The translations under genes were made by a program, and so were the position numbers. Below are positions 1-8,275 of a stretch of 9,693 nucleotides of DNA, piece by piece. The notes beneath the pieces are model-generated. The model was not told the origin of the DNA. It searched no databases and saw only the letters and a program-made list of their open reading frames with translations. Positions within the stretch are counted from its first letter, which is position 1; every line of letters begins with the position of its first letter. Source of the stretch: Gammaproteobacteria bacterium (GTDB taxonomy: Bacteria; Pseudomonadota; Gammaproteobacteria; SZUA-229). The stretch is taken from positions 1 to 9,693 of the forward strand of contig JAJRTD010000344.1 in assembly GCA_024278435.1 (NCBI GenBank). The letters run 5' to 3'.

Positions 1-113
1 GACGGCTGCAAATCGCCCAGGTTTGCATAAAGATAACGCAGGCCAAACGCGGCATGCATATAGCGCGAGTTCAATGCGGTCAATACTATCGGGTTGTTTG
101 CGGGCGTCTCCAT
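1..113 (-). CDS. B12-binding domain radical SAM protein, N-terminal fragment (DUF4080-like)
   Basis: Only the first 37 codons are in the window; the gene runs off the left edge. The ATG at 113-111 gives [20 protein letters not shown], followed by [17 protein letters not shown]. The pattern [33 protein letters not shown] is what I know from the start of the cobalamin-binding (Rossmann-like) domain of B12-dependent radical SAM proteins of the DUF4080 type; this is recognition from memory, not a search. Such proteins usually have a B12-binding domain followed by a radical SAM CxxxCxxC domain, neither of which can be checked here. Their substrates are mostly unknown. It lies 60 bases after nosL on the same strand but has its own strong -10 element, so it is probably not part of the nos operon. 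There is no Shine-Dalgarno sequence before the ATG. Confidence is high for a coding start and moderate for the family. Confidence 0.72.
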   Translation of the reverse strand, partial: METPANNPIVLTALNSRYMHAAFGLRYLYANLGDLQP

Positions 114-150
114 GACGACACATTATAGCAGTGTCACCTGCCGCTATTCA
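114..150 (-). promoter_or_regulatory. Extended -10 promoter for the radical SAM gene, probably leaderless
   Basis: On the minus strand positions 130 to 122 read TGCTATAAT, a perfect extended -10 (TGn followed by TATAAT). No good -35 is present at 17 bases upstream (TGAATA at 150-145), which is acceptable for an extended -10 promoter. A transcription start about 7 bases downstream falls near 115, only one or two bases before the ATG at 113, so the mRNA would be essentially leaderless. This agrees with the absence of any ribosome binding site. Confidence 0.55.
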
Positions 151-173
151 CACACCGGGTTAACCGATGTCAC

Positions 174-680
174 CTACGGTGCGGCGCTGTTAAGGTAGGC
201 GGACGGGATTGATGAGAAATCATATACCTTTCCGCCCTGGCTGGCGGCGAACGACTCTGCTTTTTCCCTTGTTGAGAAAGGCACGGCTTCCGGCGCGCCC
301 ATACCACCGGAACGATCACTGCCCAGCACATACCAGGCCTTTTTCGCATCTATCCAGTTATCGGCACCCGGATTGTCCCAGTCGGCAGCGCTCATATCGT
401 TGACATAAATAGCCGCAATATTTTTCGGCTCCTCGGGCGAGCGGGTAAAGGCAATGGTGTCACGCACCGAGGTAAACCACAGCGCCTGTGGCTTGTCATC
501 CAGGATAATCTGGCCCTTGGGACCCTTATGATTAACCACGGTCATTAAACAGTAATAACCGCTGGCCTCGCGTGTCAGCGGCTGTGGCGGCGGCACATCA
601 AACGGCTGGTTTTTTTCACAGCCAGCCAGAAAAGTAATAACGGGCATGGCGATAATTATTAAAAGGCTTAATTTATACAT
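174..680 (-). CDS. nosL: NosL, copper chaperone lipoprotein for N2O reductase maturation
   Basis: A 168-residue protein, close to the usual NosL length. It begins with a lipoprotein signal peptide: a hydrophobic stretch at residues 4-18 followed by the lipobox LAGC with Cys21 as the lipidated residue. Conserved NosL features follow: YYCLM (Cys44, Met46) with the downstream HKGPKGQI, and GGMGAPEAVPFS near residues 125-136, whose Met is a conserved position in the family. NosL binds Cu(I) through sulfur ligands and delivers copper for assembly of the NosZ copper sites, acting from a membrane anchor in the periplasm. It is the last nos gene, 62 bases after nosY. The ATG at 680-678 lacks a visible Shine-Dalgarno sequence. 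A weak TATAAA (704-699) lies upstream but has no matching -35, so I do not claim an internal promoter. The identification is firm. Confidence 0.93.
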   Translation of the reverse strand: MYKLSLLIIIAMPVITFLAGCEKNQPFDVPPPQPLTREASGYYCLMTVVNHKGPKGQIILDDKPQALWFTSVRDTIAFTRSPEEPKNIAAIYVNDMSAADWDNPGADNWIDAKKAWYVLGSDRSGGMGAPEAVPFSTREKAESFAASQGGKVYDFSSIPSAYLNSAAP

Positions 681-742
681 ACACTGTGTTGTCGTAGTTT
701 TATATTAATGCAGGGGTAGGTTGTTTTTCGTGGCTGCAACAG

Positions 743-1570
743 CTACAGCTCCCGTCGCTGAAACACCAGCAATGTCACAGCCAGCGGTGCGACTATCCAG
801 GTAAACAGAACACCGGTCAACAGTACACCACTCAGGCCGGCCTTGCTGGCGACACCGGCAATACCCGCTGCCTGGCTGACATTTTCAAACATGCTCAGGT
901 TGAGAATACGGTAGGTGTCGGTCGGACTGACCAGCATCAGCATCGAAAACAGCTGCTGGCTGATCAGCTGTCCCTTGTCCAGCAGAAGCACACCAAACAG
1001 CATCAGGTCATAGAGCACGACAAACACCAGCCACAGGCCGATGGCCGCACCGGCCGCGGTCGCCCGTTCTTTCACCAATACGCTGATCAGGTATCCGAGG
1101 GCGACAAATACCGCGCCCAGAACCAGCGAGTTCAGCATCATCGAAACGTAGGCCGGCCAGCCCTCAATACTGCCGCCCGTGGCCGCAACCATGATAAGCA
1201 TGGCGCCGCCGTAGCCGGCAAAAATAGCAATAAACAGAATCAGCACATGGCCGAGGAACTTGCCCATAATGACCTGCCAGCGGGTTACCGGGTAGGTCAG
1301 CAACAGCAGCATGGTGCCGCGCTCAAATTCACCAACCAGGGCATCAAACGACAGCATCAGCGCAATCAACGGGATCAGGTAGACACTTAAACTGGCAAGG
1401 CTGATAACGCTGATGTCCAGCATACTGACCCGCACCGAACCGGTCGGTGCCGAGCCAAGCAGTGACAGGGCCAGCGCCAGTCCACCCAGCAGGATTATGG
1501 CAGCTGCAATCCAGCGGTTACGCAGGCCATCACGCAGTTCCTTAAGAGCCAGGATCCACAACAACCTCAT
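743..1570 (-). CDS. nosY: NosY, ABC-2 type permease of the NosDFY system
   Basis: A 275-residue integral membrane protein, matching the usual NosY size (about 275). Six hydrophobic segments can be picked out at about residues 20-40, 55-75, 105-130, 145-166, 172-197 and 247-269. The ABC-2 signature region FDALVGEFERGTMLLLLTYP lies at residues 75-94, after the second segment, and a short amphipathic N-terminus (KELRDGLRNRW) is typical of the coupling elbow helix. NosY forms the membrane part of the NosD-NosF-NosY complex that hands copper or sulfur to apo-NosZ for CuZ assembly. Its ATG overlaps the nosF stop codon (ATGA, 1570-1567) and has a full AGGAGG Shine-Dalgarno at 1583-1578 with a 7-base spacer, so translation is probably coupled to nosF. 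Confidence 0.95.
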   Translation of the reverse strand: MRLLWILALKELRDGLRNRWIAAAIILLGGLALALSLLGSAPTGSVRVSMLDISVISLASLSVYLIPLIALMLSFDALVGEFERGTMLLLLTYPVTRWQVIMGKFLGHVLILFIAIFAGYGGAMLIMVAATGGSIEGWPAYVSMMLNSLVLGAVFVALGYLISVLVKERATAAGAAIGLWLVFVVLYDLMLFGVLLLDKGQLISQQLFSMLMLVSPTDTYRILNLSMFENVSQAAGIAGVASKAGLSGVLLTGVLFTWIVAPLAVTLLVFQRREL

Positions 1571-2490
1571 GACGAAACCTCCTGGTTCATAAAATACTTG
1601 TAAACCTCATCGAGCCGGGGCGGGATGATCTGCATATCATTCACCACCTCGCCCAGCTCGGTAATGCGCCGGATCAGCGGCATTTTCTCACCATTAAAAC
1701 AGGACAGGCTCAGGCTCTGGTTATTGACCTCGGCAATGCTTACTTCCGAACCCAGGCGTTCGGCAACCAGCGATGCCTGGCCCGGGGTCACATTAATTTT
1801 CAAACTGACCGGCAACGCCGCCAGCTGGTATAACTCGTCAAGTGTGCCGCAGGCAACAACCACCCCGGCTTTCATAATAACAAAACGGTTGGCCCGGGCT
1901 TCTACTTCGTTCAGGGCATGTGACGAAATGATGGAGGTTGCGCCTTCTTTATGCAGTTCATCAATCAGCTGGTAGAAATGCTGGCGCAACAATGGGTCGA
2001 GGCCGGTCGTCGGTTCATCGAGAAACAGCAGCTGCGGATTGCCCAGCATTGCCTGGGCCAGGCCCAGGCGCTGGCGCATGCCTTTTGAATAGGTACCGAC
2101 CCGGCGCTTCGACGCATCGCCCAGCCCCACCAGTTGCAGCAGGGTGTCACATTCACTGGCTGCCACATGTTTCAGGCTGGCATAAAACGACAGTACTTCA
2201 CGGCCGGTCATGGCTTCATAAAAGGCCACGCTTTCCGGCAGGTAGCCCAGTGCGCTGCGCTGCGCCACTGCGGCGCTGAAGGCAGGGTTGCCGCCAAGGA
2301 CTTCAACACGGCCTTCACTGGGGCGGGTCAGCCCCAGCATCAGTTTCATCAGGGTGGTCTTGCCCGCCCCGTTATGGCCGACCAGCACAATGCATTCACC
2401 GGGCTGTATTTCAAGGTTAACCTTTGATACCACGGTTTCACTGCCATAGCGTTTGCTCACCGACTGTATTGAAATTACATTGCTGCTCAT
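1567..2490 (-). CDS. nosF: NosF, ABC transporter ATPase of the NosDFY system
   Basis: A cytoplasmic ABC ATPase of 307 residues from the preferred start. In the numbering of the longer GTG frame (18 bases upstream) the motifs are Walker A GHNGAGKTT at 44-52, signature YSKGMRQR at 140-147, Walker B LLFLDEP at 160-166, D-loop GLD at 169-171, and H-loop His197. A Glu in GYLPES occupies the Q-loop position, as in many ABC-2 subfamily ATPases. The C-terminal ~85 residues (PVSLKINV to the end) are the accessory domain usual in NosF-like proteins. NosF powers NosDFY during CuZ maturation. I chose ATG 2490-2488, preceded by AGGAA at 2499-2495 with good spacing; the alternative GTG at 2508 overlaps nosD. 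The nosD stop is 10 bases upstream of this start, so the genes are tightly packed. Confidence 0.95.
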   Translation of the reverse strand: MSSNVISIQSVSKRYGSETVVSKVNLEIQPGECIVLVGHNGAGKTTLMKLMLGLTRPSEGRVEVLGGNPAFSAAVAQRSALGYLPESVAFYEAMTGREVLSFYASLKHVAASECDTLLQLVGLGDASKRRVGTYSKGMRQRLGLAQAMLGNPQLLFLDEPTTGLDPLLRQHFYQLIDELHKEGATSIISSHALNEVEARANRFVIMKAGVVVACGTLDELYQLAALPVSLKINVTPGQASLVAERLGSEVSIAEVNNQSLSLSCFNGEKMPLIRRITELGEVVNDMQIIPPRLDEVYKYFMNQEVSS

Positions 2491-2500
2491 TACATTCCTG

Positions 2501-3832
2501 CTATCCACTCGATAAGTCTCCGGCTATGGCCACCTGGCCACCACTTGTTGCAACCGGTGGCGGTGACATCAGCGGAGCACTGTCAGTAACCCCGCCGGGG
2601 TGCAACCCGGGGAACTCGGACTGCGCCCATTTCAGTATCTGTACCGACGGGCTGTTCAATAACAGTTTCGCCAGTGGGTGGCGCCATACAATCTGGTCAA
2701 CCAGGTCATTCGGCCGGTATATCTGGTCAGCAATCCCGTTTTTATCAATATCAAAAGCCACGTTATCGCTCCAGTAATTACCCCGGCCATCTTTGGACCA
2801 TTCAATATAACGGGTGCCCACGTATTTCACCTGGGTGCGGTTATTGATAAATGCATTACCGTATATTTCATTTTTCTCAGAGCCGGCAGTGAAATGAATG
2901 CCGATCTGGCATTCCTCAAATGCGTTGTTATCAATCTGGTTGAAATTGGCGTTATAAATAAAAACGCACTTCTCGGCGCCGACAACCCGGTTGCCTTCTA
3001 TAACCGAGTAATTGGCAAAATTGAAAAACAGGCCGCGCTCACTATCACCCAGGGACAGATTTTCCTTTGCCCTGATGCGATCAGAAAACATCAACGCGTA
3101 ACCGACATGGTTCCGCGTTGATATATTATTTATTATCTCGCTGTCATTGGTATACATGTAATGTACCGCGAAACGTAAATCAGACATGTGGTTGCCCTTA
3201 AAAATATTGTTATGACTGGTGGTCACGAAAATACCATCACGGCCATAACGGATTTTATTATTCTCCACTATTGAACCCGGTGAGTTCCACACATAAACAC
3301 CGTTGCCACGATCATTCATACGATGAAAGCGGCTGCCAATAATATTATTATTTTTAACAATCACGGAATCCGGTCCTTTCAGATAAATACCGATCAGGTT
3401 GTTTTCAAAATGGTTATTTTCTATCCGGGCATTATCGCCCTTATCCGTGATAAAAATACCGCTGTCCTCGTTGTTCAGATCATTGCCTGAATGCTGAATG
3501 CTCACACCTTTAATCAGCACATCGGGAGCCGATACCATAATCACATGTGACCTTCCTTCACCGTCAATGATGCTGTCTTCACTGCCCAGCAGGCTTACAC
3601 TGCGGGTGATATTCAGTGATCCGCTGTATCGTCCCGGAGCAAGAACCAGGCTATCGCCATTCTGCGCCGAATCAATCGCTGCCTGCAGCACACCATGTCC
3701 GGGTGCCACCTGTATGGTTTCCGCGCGAACGGAAAAAGCAATTAACAGCAGGCATAAAAACAGACCGCCGGCCAGAAAATATCTGGCCAGCGGACTGTTG
3801 TTTTCAGCTTCGTTTTGCTGTTTATACAACAA
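2501..3832 (-). CDS. nosD: NosD, periplasmic beta-helix copper-maturation protein
   Basis: About 443 residues from a TTG start, close to known NosD lengths. A Sec signal peptide (RYFLAGGLFLCLLLIAFSVRA) ends at about residue 36. Next comes a long right-handed parallel beta-helix of CASH/NosD type, seen as recurring patterns such as IENNHFENN, IVKNNNIIG, IVENNKIRYG, IFKGNHMSD and EIINNIS. The C-terminal NosD signature IYRPNDLVDQIVWRHPLAKLLLNSP and FPGLHPGGVTDSAPLM is unmistakable. NosD docks on NosFY and on apo-NosZ in the periplasm during CuZ assembly. No ATG lies between the nosZ stop (3842-3840) and the signal peptide. Three successive TTG codons at 3835, 3832 and 3829 follow an AGGTG that overlaps the nosZ stop, and 3832 has the best spacing. 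The frame is open back to 3982 within nosZ, with an ATG at 3889 as a less likely start. Product certain, start uncertain. Confidence 0.92.
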   Translation of the reverse strand: MLYKQQNEAENNSPLARYFLAGGLFLCLLLIAFSVRAETIQVAPGHGVLQAAIDSAQNGDSLVLAPGRYSGSLNITRSVSLLGSEDSIIDGEGRSHVIMVSAPDVLIKGVSIQHSGNDLNNEDSGIFITDKGDNARIENNHFENNLIGIYLKGPDSVIVKNNNIIGSRFHRMNDRGNGVYVWNSPGSIVENNKIRYGRDGIFVTTSHNNIFKGNHMSDLRFAVHYMYTNDSEIINNISTRNHVGYALMFSDRIRAKENLSLGDSERGLFFNFANYSVIEGNRVVGAEKCVFIYNANFNQIDNNAFEECQIGIHFTAGSEKNEIYGNAFINNRTQVKYVGTRYIEWSKDGRGNYWSDNVAFDIDKNGIADQIYRPNDLVDQIVWRHPLAKLLLNSPSVQILKWAQSEFPGLHPGGVTDSAPLMSPPPVATSGGQVAIAGDLSSG

Positions 3833-3839
3833 CAAACAC

Positions 3840-5762
3840 CTAGGCAGGCTCAACCAGCATACGACCACGCATTTCCATATGTAATGCATGGCAGAACCAC
3901 TGACAGTAGAACCAGTGAACTCCCGGGCGGTCTGCGGTAAAGGTAACCGAAGACGTCTGCTGCGGACCGATTTCCATGGCAAGACCGTAATTCGCCATGG
4001 TAAAACCGTGCGTCAGGTCATCGATTGCATCGTTATTACTGACATAGACGGTAACTTCATCACCCTGCTTGACGGTGAATTTCTCCATGCTGAAGTTAGG
4101 CGCAACAGACCACATGTAAACACGGACCTTGTTGCCATCACGTACCACCTTGGACGTCGTACCCAGGTCAACGCCATCTTTCTTCGCCTGGGCACTGGCC
4201 TCAGCCCACATTGGGTCACCCTTGGTCCATAACGAACTGGGGTTAACGATATCGGCGCGGACAATAATACAGTCGTGTGGCTCGGCATAAGTCGGACCGT
4301 CATGTACCAGTTTCAGCTTGTCACCGGTGATATCAATCAACTGGTCGTTTTCCGGTTTCAGCGGGCCCACGTTAATGTAACGGTCCTTGGAGAACTTGTT
4401 GAGAGATACCAGCCATTTGCCATCTGCTTCCTTGGTTTCGCCCATGGAGGTATGGTTATGACCCGGCTGGTAATGCACGTCAATCTTGTCGAGAATCGGA
4501 TTAACTTTTTTACCGTTGTAGGCATCAATCGCCTTCTGAATGTTCCATTTCACCGCCTGGCTATCGAGGAACAGGGTGGTGTAGGCATTGCCTTTACCGT
4601 CAAATGCAGTATGCAATGGACCCAGGCCCAGTTCCGGTTCGGCAACAACCGTGTCACGTGGTTTGATTTTATCCTTGAACAGGTCAGGCAGCTTCCTGAC
4701 GTCGATAACAGTTACAGTTGGTGACAACTTGCCGTTGAACACAACGTGAATTCCGTCAGGTGCGGTATTACAGCCATGCGGGCTGTTCGGCACCGGAATG
4801 TAACGGGTGTACTTGGAGCCGTGACGGCCATCGATGACAGGCACGCCATTGATTTTCTGGTAGTCACCCTTTTTAACAGCTTTTTCAATGGCTTTAAGAT
4901 CAAAGACGACTGCCCAGTCACGTTCACTTGCCATCATGCCGGTGAGATTGGTCGCTTCTTCACTGTTATAACAGGTTGAGAATGCATACAGGCCCTGGTA
5001 ATCCGCGTCACAGTTATCAAGGTTACCGTCCACCATCACCTGCCATGCAACTTCCATTTCATCGCCATCGATAGCGGTAAAGATGGCATGGTATTTTTCA
5101 GGCTGGTCGAGGATGCTGCCGTCATTAGGAATCGGCACCCGATGTTCGCCGTTGGCAAACACGTAACCGGTGCGTGGATATTTCTGTGGACGCAGGCCAT
5201 GAATATCCGCAGCATTCGGGATTTCAATCATCTTGTCACACTTCATCACGTCACAACGCACACGGGCAACACGGGTGTTGGCCTTGTCATTCATAAACAG
5301 GTAACGGCCGTCATAGGTGCCATCGGTAAATGACATATGCGGATGATGCAGGTCACCATTGTGCCAGACACCGCCACGGCCGTTATCAAGAAACTTCTTG
5401 GTTTCCGGTAACATGCCATCACGCATGATCTTGCGGCTCTCGTTTGTTATACCCCAGCCTGAAGCACTGCAGCGGTTGAAGACCGGCACACGCATCAGTT
5501 CACGCATGGAAGGCACGCCCATAATACGCAGTTCACCGGCCTGGCCACTACTCCAGAAACCGTAGTATTCATCCAGGTCGCCCGGTGCAACATTCGCCTT
5601 GTGAGCAGCTGCAGCAATAGCAGCCTTTGGTGTCATACCGGCAAGACCGGCCAGGCCCGTCACACTGCCAACACCGGCCAGCGCTGTCAGCTTGGCCGAA
5701 CCACCAAGCAATGCCCGTCGGGTCAAACCTTTATTTTCAATGTTATCGTTTTCATTACCCAT
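3840..5762 (-). CDS. nosZ: NosZ, clade I (Tat-exported) nitrous-oxide reductase
   Basis: The 640-residue catalytic subunit that reduces N2O to N2 in the periplasm, full length for the family. The twin-arginine signal TRRALLGG (Arg15, Arg16) followed by a small-residue hydrophobic stretch to about residue 52 marks clade I and export of the folded protein. A seven-bladed propeller holds the CuZ (4Cu) site: the expected histidines are His139 and His140 (DLHHPH), His188 (ADIHG), His329 (SPHG), His384 (GPLH), His435 (GHNH) and His496 (EPHD). The C-terminal cupredoxin domain holds CuA: His585, Cys620, Trp622, Cys624, His628 and Met631 ([11 protein letters not shown]). All spacings match the well-known Pseudomonas stutzeri positions with offsets of +10 shrinking to +2. 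The ATG is preceded by GAGGAA at 5774-5769 with a 6-base spacer. It lies 93 bases after nosR and touches nosD. Confidence 0.98.
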   Translation of the reverse strand: MGNENDNIENKGLTRRALLGGSAKLTALAGVGSVTGLAGLAGMTPKAAIAAAAHKANVAPGDLDEYYGFWSSGQAGELRIMGVPSMRELMRVPVFNRCSASGWGITNESRKIMRDGMLPETKKFLDNGRGGVWHNGDLHHPHMSFTDGTYDGRYLFMNDKANTRVARVRCDVMKCDKMIEIPNAADIHGLRPQKYPRTGYVFANGEHRVPIPNDGSILDQPEKYHAIFTAIDGDEMEVAWQVMVDGNLDNCDADYQGLYAFSTCYNSEEATNLTGMMASERDWAVVFDLKAIEKAVKKGDYQKINGVPVIDGRHGSKYTRYIPVPNSPHGCNTAPDGIHVVFNGKLSPTVTVIDVRKLPDLFKDKIKPRDTVVAEPELGLGPLHTAFDGKGNAYTTLFLDSQAVKWNIQKAIDAYNGKKVNPILDKIDVHYQPGHNHTSMGETKEADGKWLVSLNKFSKDRYINVGPLKPENDQLIDITGDKLKLVHDGPTYAEPHDCIIVRADIVNPSSLWTKGDPMWAEASAQAKKDGVDLGTTSKVVRDGNKVRVYMWSVAPNFSMEKFTVKQGDEVTVYVSNNDAIDDLTHGFTMANYGLAMEIGPQQTSSVTFTADRPGVHWFYCQWFCHALHMEMRGRMLVEPA

Positions 5763-5785
5763 ATCGATTTCCTCGTTTTTAAAAT

Positions 5786-5850
5786 GCCCGCTGCTATGCA
5801 GGCGGATTTGTTAAACCTTTAACCGGTGACTGCTGTTTGTCGCCGGCAAG
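5786..5850 (-). other. Two inverted repeats in the nosR-nosZ spacer (possible mRNA processing or attenuation hairpins)
   Basis: The 93-base gap between nosR and nosZ contains two potential stem-loops. The first to be transcribed pairs CCGGCGAC (5846-5839) with GTCACCGG (5830-5823) around an 8-base loop with one mismatch. The second pairs CCGCCTGC (5805-5798) with GCAGCGG (5794-5788) around ATA, with one bulged base, and is followed by GGCATTTT. Neither has a long U-run, so a strong terminator is unlikely. They could stabilise or process the nosZ mRNA 5' end. No convincing separate promoter or FNR box for nosZ is present here. Confidence 0.4.
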
Positions 5851-5855
5851 GGATG

Positions 5856-8078
5856 TTACTTATCAAAATCTACTTTTATGTCTCCAGCTTTGGCGTTTAT
5901 ACCGTTTTGCTTTATTCTTGCAGCAATTGCAGAATCCTGTTTGCCATTAACGGCGTCTTTTCGAACCGTGTGCCGTTCTTTTTTCAGTCGTTTCTGTATC
6001 ACTACCGGGCAGGCATGATCGTCGACATAGACCACCTGGCAATGCAGGCAGTACAGGCACTCGTTTACATTGATATTGCCTTCCTTATGTATGGCCTGGA
6101 CCATGCATTCATTGGCACAGCGCTGACAGGGTGCACCGCACTCCTTGTAACGCTTGAGCCAGGAAAACATGCGCATGCGGCCGGGAATCGCAAGCGCCGC
6201 ACCCAGCGGGCACAAGTACCGGCAATAAAAGCGTTCGATAAAAATACCCGGGATCAGGACAGCCAGGGCAAACAGCACATAGGGCCAGTCACGCACAAAT
6301 TTAAGGATGATGGCGGTTTTAAACGGTTCAACTTCGGCCAGGCGTTCCGCCCAGCCCAGTGAATAGAGTGAAAAACCGAAAAGCAGAAGGAAGAGAAGAT
6401 ACTTGATTGTCCACACACGTTCATGGATCGCCCATGGCACGGTGATCTGTTTTATATTAAACAGCTTGGCAATGCGATTGATTAACTCCTGCAGTGCGCC
6501 AAACGGACATAACCAGCCGCAATAAGGTCCACGCCCCCAGAACAGCAGGGCCGCAGCCACCGAGCCCCAGAGAATAAAAATCAACGGTTCCATGAGAAAG
6601 TATTCCCAGTCGAAACCGCTGATCAGGGCATTAAACATGGCCAGGATATTGACCACCGACAACTGGGCATTGAAATACCAGCCGATCACAAACAGGGTAA
6701 AAATCAGGAAGCCGACACGAACCCGGTCGGTGAGTACGGGACGTTTGACCAGCCAGTCCTGGAAGAAAAAGATCATGGTCAGCACGGCCATTGCCAGGCC
6801 CAGCACCAGCACTTCCGGCACCTTCAGCAGCCACATCTTTTTCCATATCGGCTCGGCCTTTTGACGCGTTGTATCTGCCTGCGATATTTCGGGTTCGGTA
6901 AAAGTCAGGTATTTTTCCGGCGGGCTGTAATCCAGGTCAAAAGTCAGGAAAACTTTTTTCGTCGGCCCCACATTGCGCCCTACCAGCAGCTCCAGCTTCC
7001 ACGGCAATGCTGCATTGAACCTGTAATCCGCCGGCGTTCTGAACAGGTCAACATCCTTCAGGTCAGGTGCTCCTTCCGCCGCCAGGTGGCGCAGACGCTT
7101 GTGGTAGCGGTCGTGGAAACGGATAGCGGCGTCACCCTGGATAACCTGAAAGCGATCAAAAATACCGCCACGGACATAGCCGGAGCCTTTAAAAGAAAAA
7201 CGGCCATCACCTGCCAGCAAAATAGCCTGCTCGCCGGGTTTCAGTTTTTTTACCAGGTTACGGTACTCATTTTCACCCAGCAGACTACGGCCGATACTGG
7301 GGATGGAAACCACGGCTGCATATAACTCGATAAAAACCTCATCCGCCTCGCCCTCTTCAGGGAAATCCAGCACCCGGAAATCACCCGTGTTCTTAAAAGC
7401 TTCATTGATCTGACCGACGGTTATTTTAAGGCGTCGAACCGAACCATCGCTGACCAGCCCGGTCCAGTCCTCAACTTCACTGATATCGGGATTGACTGAA
7501 GCGACCGGGCCGCTTTGCCTCTGCTCAGGCTCCAGCCCGGCCAGGCCGTAGGCGCGGGCAACCTTGATTGCACTGAGCAAAATAGTGTCATCCATCACCA
7601 TAACGGTGACTGTCGCACCACTCACCACGTCAACATTATGGTCAAGATCACCGGCAACCAGCTTGCCGACATCCATGCCCTCATAATCCTTGAGCACAGC
7701 AGTAATGCGTTTTTCGGGTATACCGATCAGCACAATCGGTTCGTGGTGTTCCACCAGCAGAACCTTCTGTATCACGCCCTGCATGCTCATGGCCACCAGC
7801 TGGTGTATCGGTTTTCCGGAATAACCGGTGGTATTGGTCACATCCGAGGTCAGAAACACCAGACCAATCTGCTCACCCTGCTTGAATGCCGGTGCCACCA
7901 GCGGTTTACCGGCAGGCTCACCCAGCCGGTCCGCACCCGGGTATATGTCCTGGATACTGACCGCATCAAGAAACCGCGGTAAATCGGGTGCAGCATAAGC
8001 CGCACCAGCCGACAGTAACTGAACAACTACCAGTGAGAAAACCAGTCGAATAGTGTTACGAAAAGTTCTATTATGCAC
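5856..8078 (-). CDS. nosR: NosR, membrane flavo/iron-sulfur protein of N2O respiration
   Basis: About 740 residues, polytopic, needed for nosZ expression and NosZ activity in vivo, probably by supplying electrons. Numbering below is from the ATG at 8141, the longest frame. A Sec signal (IRLVFSLVVVQLLSAGAAYA, 31-50) precedes a periplasmic FMN-binding domain whose flavinylation motif SGATVT (174-179) makes Thr179 the expected FMN attachment site. Hydrophobic segments then start at about 441-461, 476-490, 519-535, 579-597 and 619-635. Two CxxxCP motifs (CGWLCP 541-546; CRYLCP 640-645) are the NosR/NapH-type polyferredoxin hallmarks, followed by two 4Fe-4S clusters (Cys668/672/675/679 and Cys695/698/701/711). 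I prefer the GTG at 8078, preceded by AAGG with a 5-base spacer and placing the signal peptide near the N-terminus. The ATG at 8141 has no Shine-Dalgarno and adds 21 residues of unlikely leader. Confidence 0.94.
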   Translation of the reverse strand: MHNRTFRNTIRLVFSLVVVQLLSAGAAYAAPDLPRFLDAVSIQDIYPGADRLGEPAGKPLVAPAFKQGEQIGLVFLTSDVTNTTGYSGKPIHQLVAMSMQGVIQKVLLVEHHEPIVLIGIPEKRITAVLKDYEGMDVGKLVAGDLDHNVDVVSGATVTVMVMDDTILLSAIKVARAYGLAGLEPEQRQSGPVASVNPDISEVEDWTGLVSDGSVRRLKITVGQINEAFKNTGDFRVLDFPEEGEADEVFIELYAAVVSIPSIGRSLLGENEYRNLVKKLKPGEQAILLAGDGRFSFKGSGYVRGGIFDRFQVIQGDAAIRFHDRYHKRLRHLAAEGAPDLKDVDLFRTPADYRFNAALPWKLELLVGRNVGPTKKVFLTFDLDYSPPEKYLTFTEPEISQADTTRQKAEPIWKKMWLLKVPEVLVLGLAMAVLTMIFFFQDWLVKRPVLTDRVRVGFLIFTLFVIGWYFNAQLSVVNILAMFNALISGFDWEYFLMEPLIFILWGSVAAALLFWGRGPYCGWLCPFGALQELINRIAKLFNIKQITVPWAIHERVWTIKYLLFLLLFGFSLYSLGWAERLAEVEPFKTAIILKFVRDWPYVLFALAVLIPGIFIERFYCRYLCPLGAALAIPGRMRMFSWLKRYKECGAPCQRCANECMVQAIHKEGNINVNECLYCLHCQVVYVDDHACPVVIQKRLKKERHTVRKDAVNGKQDSAIAARIKQNGINAKAGDIKVDFDK

Positions 8079-8233
8079 ACGTGCCTTATCAGACAGCTGG
8101 AACAAGTTAAGCAATACCCCAAACCCCGGTGGACAATTCATATACTATTATTCTAAATTATGTATCTTGCGAATCGATTATCTATATTTAGACCGTGTAT
8201 CAATTCGAACGATTATGTGCGGCATTTTGTCGC

Positions 8234-8269
8234 ATGTCAATTGACGATATTATGCTTGCCAGTTGACAT
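8234..8269. repeat. 7-base inverted repeat bracketing the nosR -10
   Basis: ATGTCAA (8234-8240) and TTGACAT (8263-8269) are perfect reverse complements separated by 22 bases, and the left arm is also part of a 10-base palindrome GTCAATTGAC (8236-8245). The predicted nosR -10 lies between the arms and the palindrome covers the predicted start site. It could be an operator for a second regulator; short inverted repeats also arise by chance in AT-rich spacers. Confidence 0.35.
8242..8254 (-). promoter_or_regulatory. Predicted nosR promoter: -10 element and start site
   Basis: On the minus strand positions 8254-8249 read CATAAT, a 5/6 match to TATAAT. A start near 8242 would be 7 bases downstream of it and exactly 41.5 bases from the centre of the FNR-type box at 8283.5, the standard class II geometry. 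No -35 consensus is needed at such promoters. The leader would be about 100 bases to the ATG at 8141 or about 163 to the GTG at 8078. Confidence 0.55.
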
Positions 8270-8275
8270 AAAACA

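Noticed and set aside
2491..2508. GTG at 2508 as the nosF start
   Set aside because: The ATG at 2490 has an AGGAA at good spacing and gives a typical NosF N-terminus; the GTG has a poorly placed site and overlaps nosD.
3833..3982. Upstream extension of the nosD frame into nosZ
   Set aside because: It would overlap the conserved CuA-coding end of nosZ and put about 50 residues before the signal peptide.
3888..5333. Several open frames antisense or out of frame within nosZ
   Set aside because: They lie entirely under the well-supported nosZ frame and resemble no known protein.
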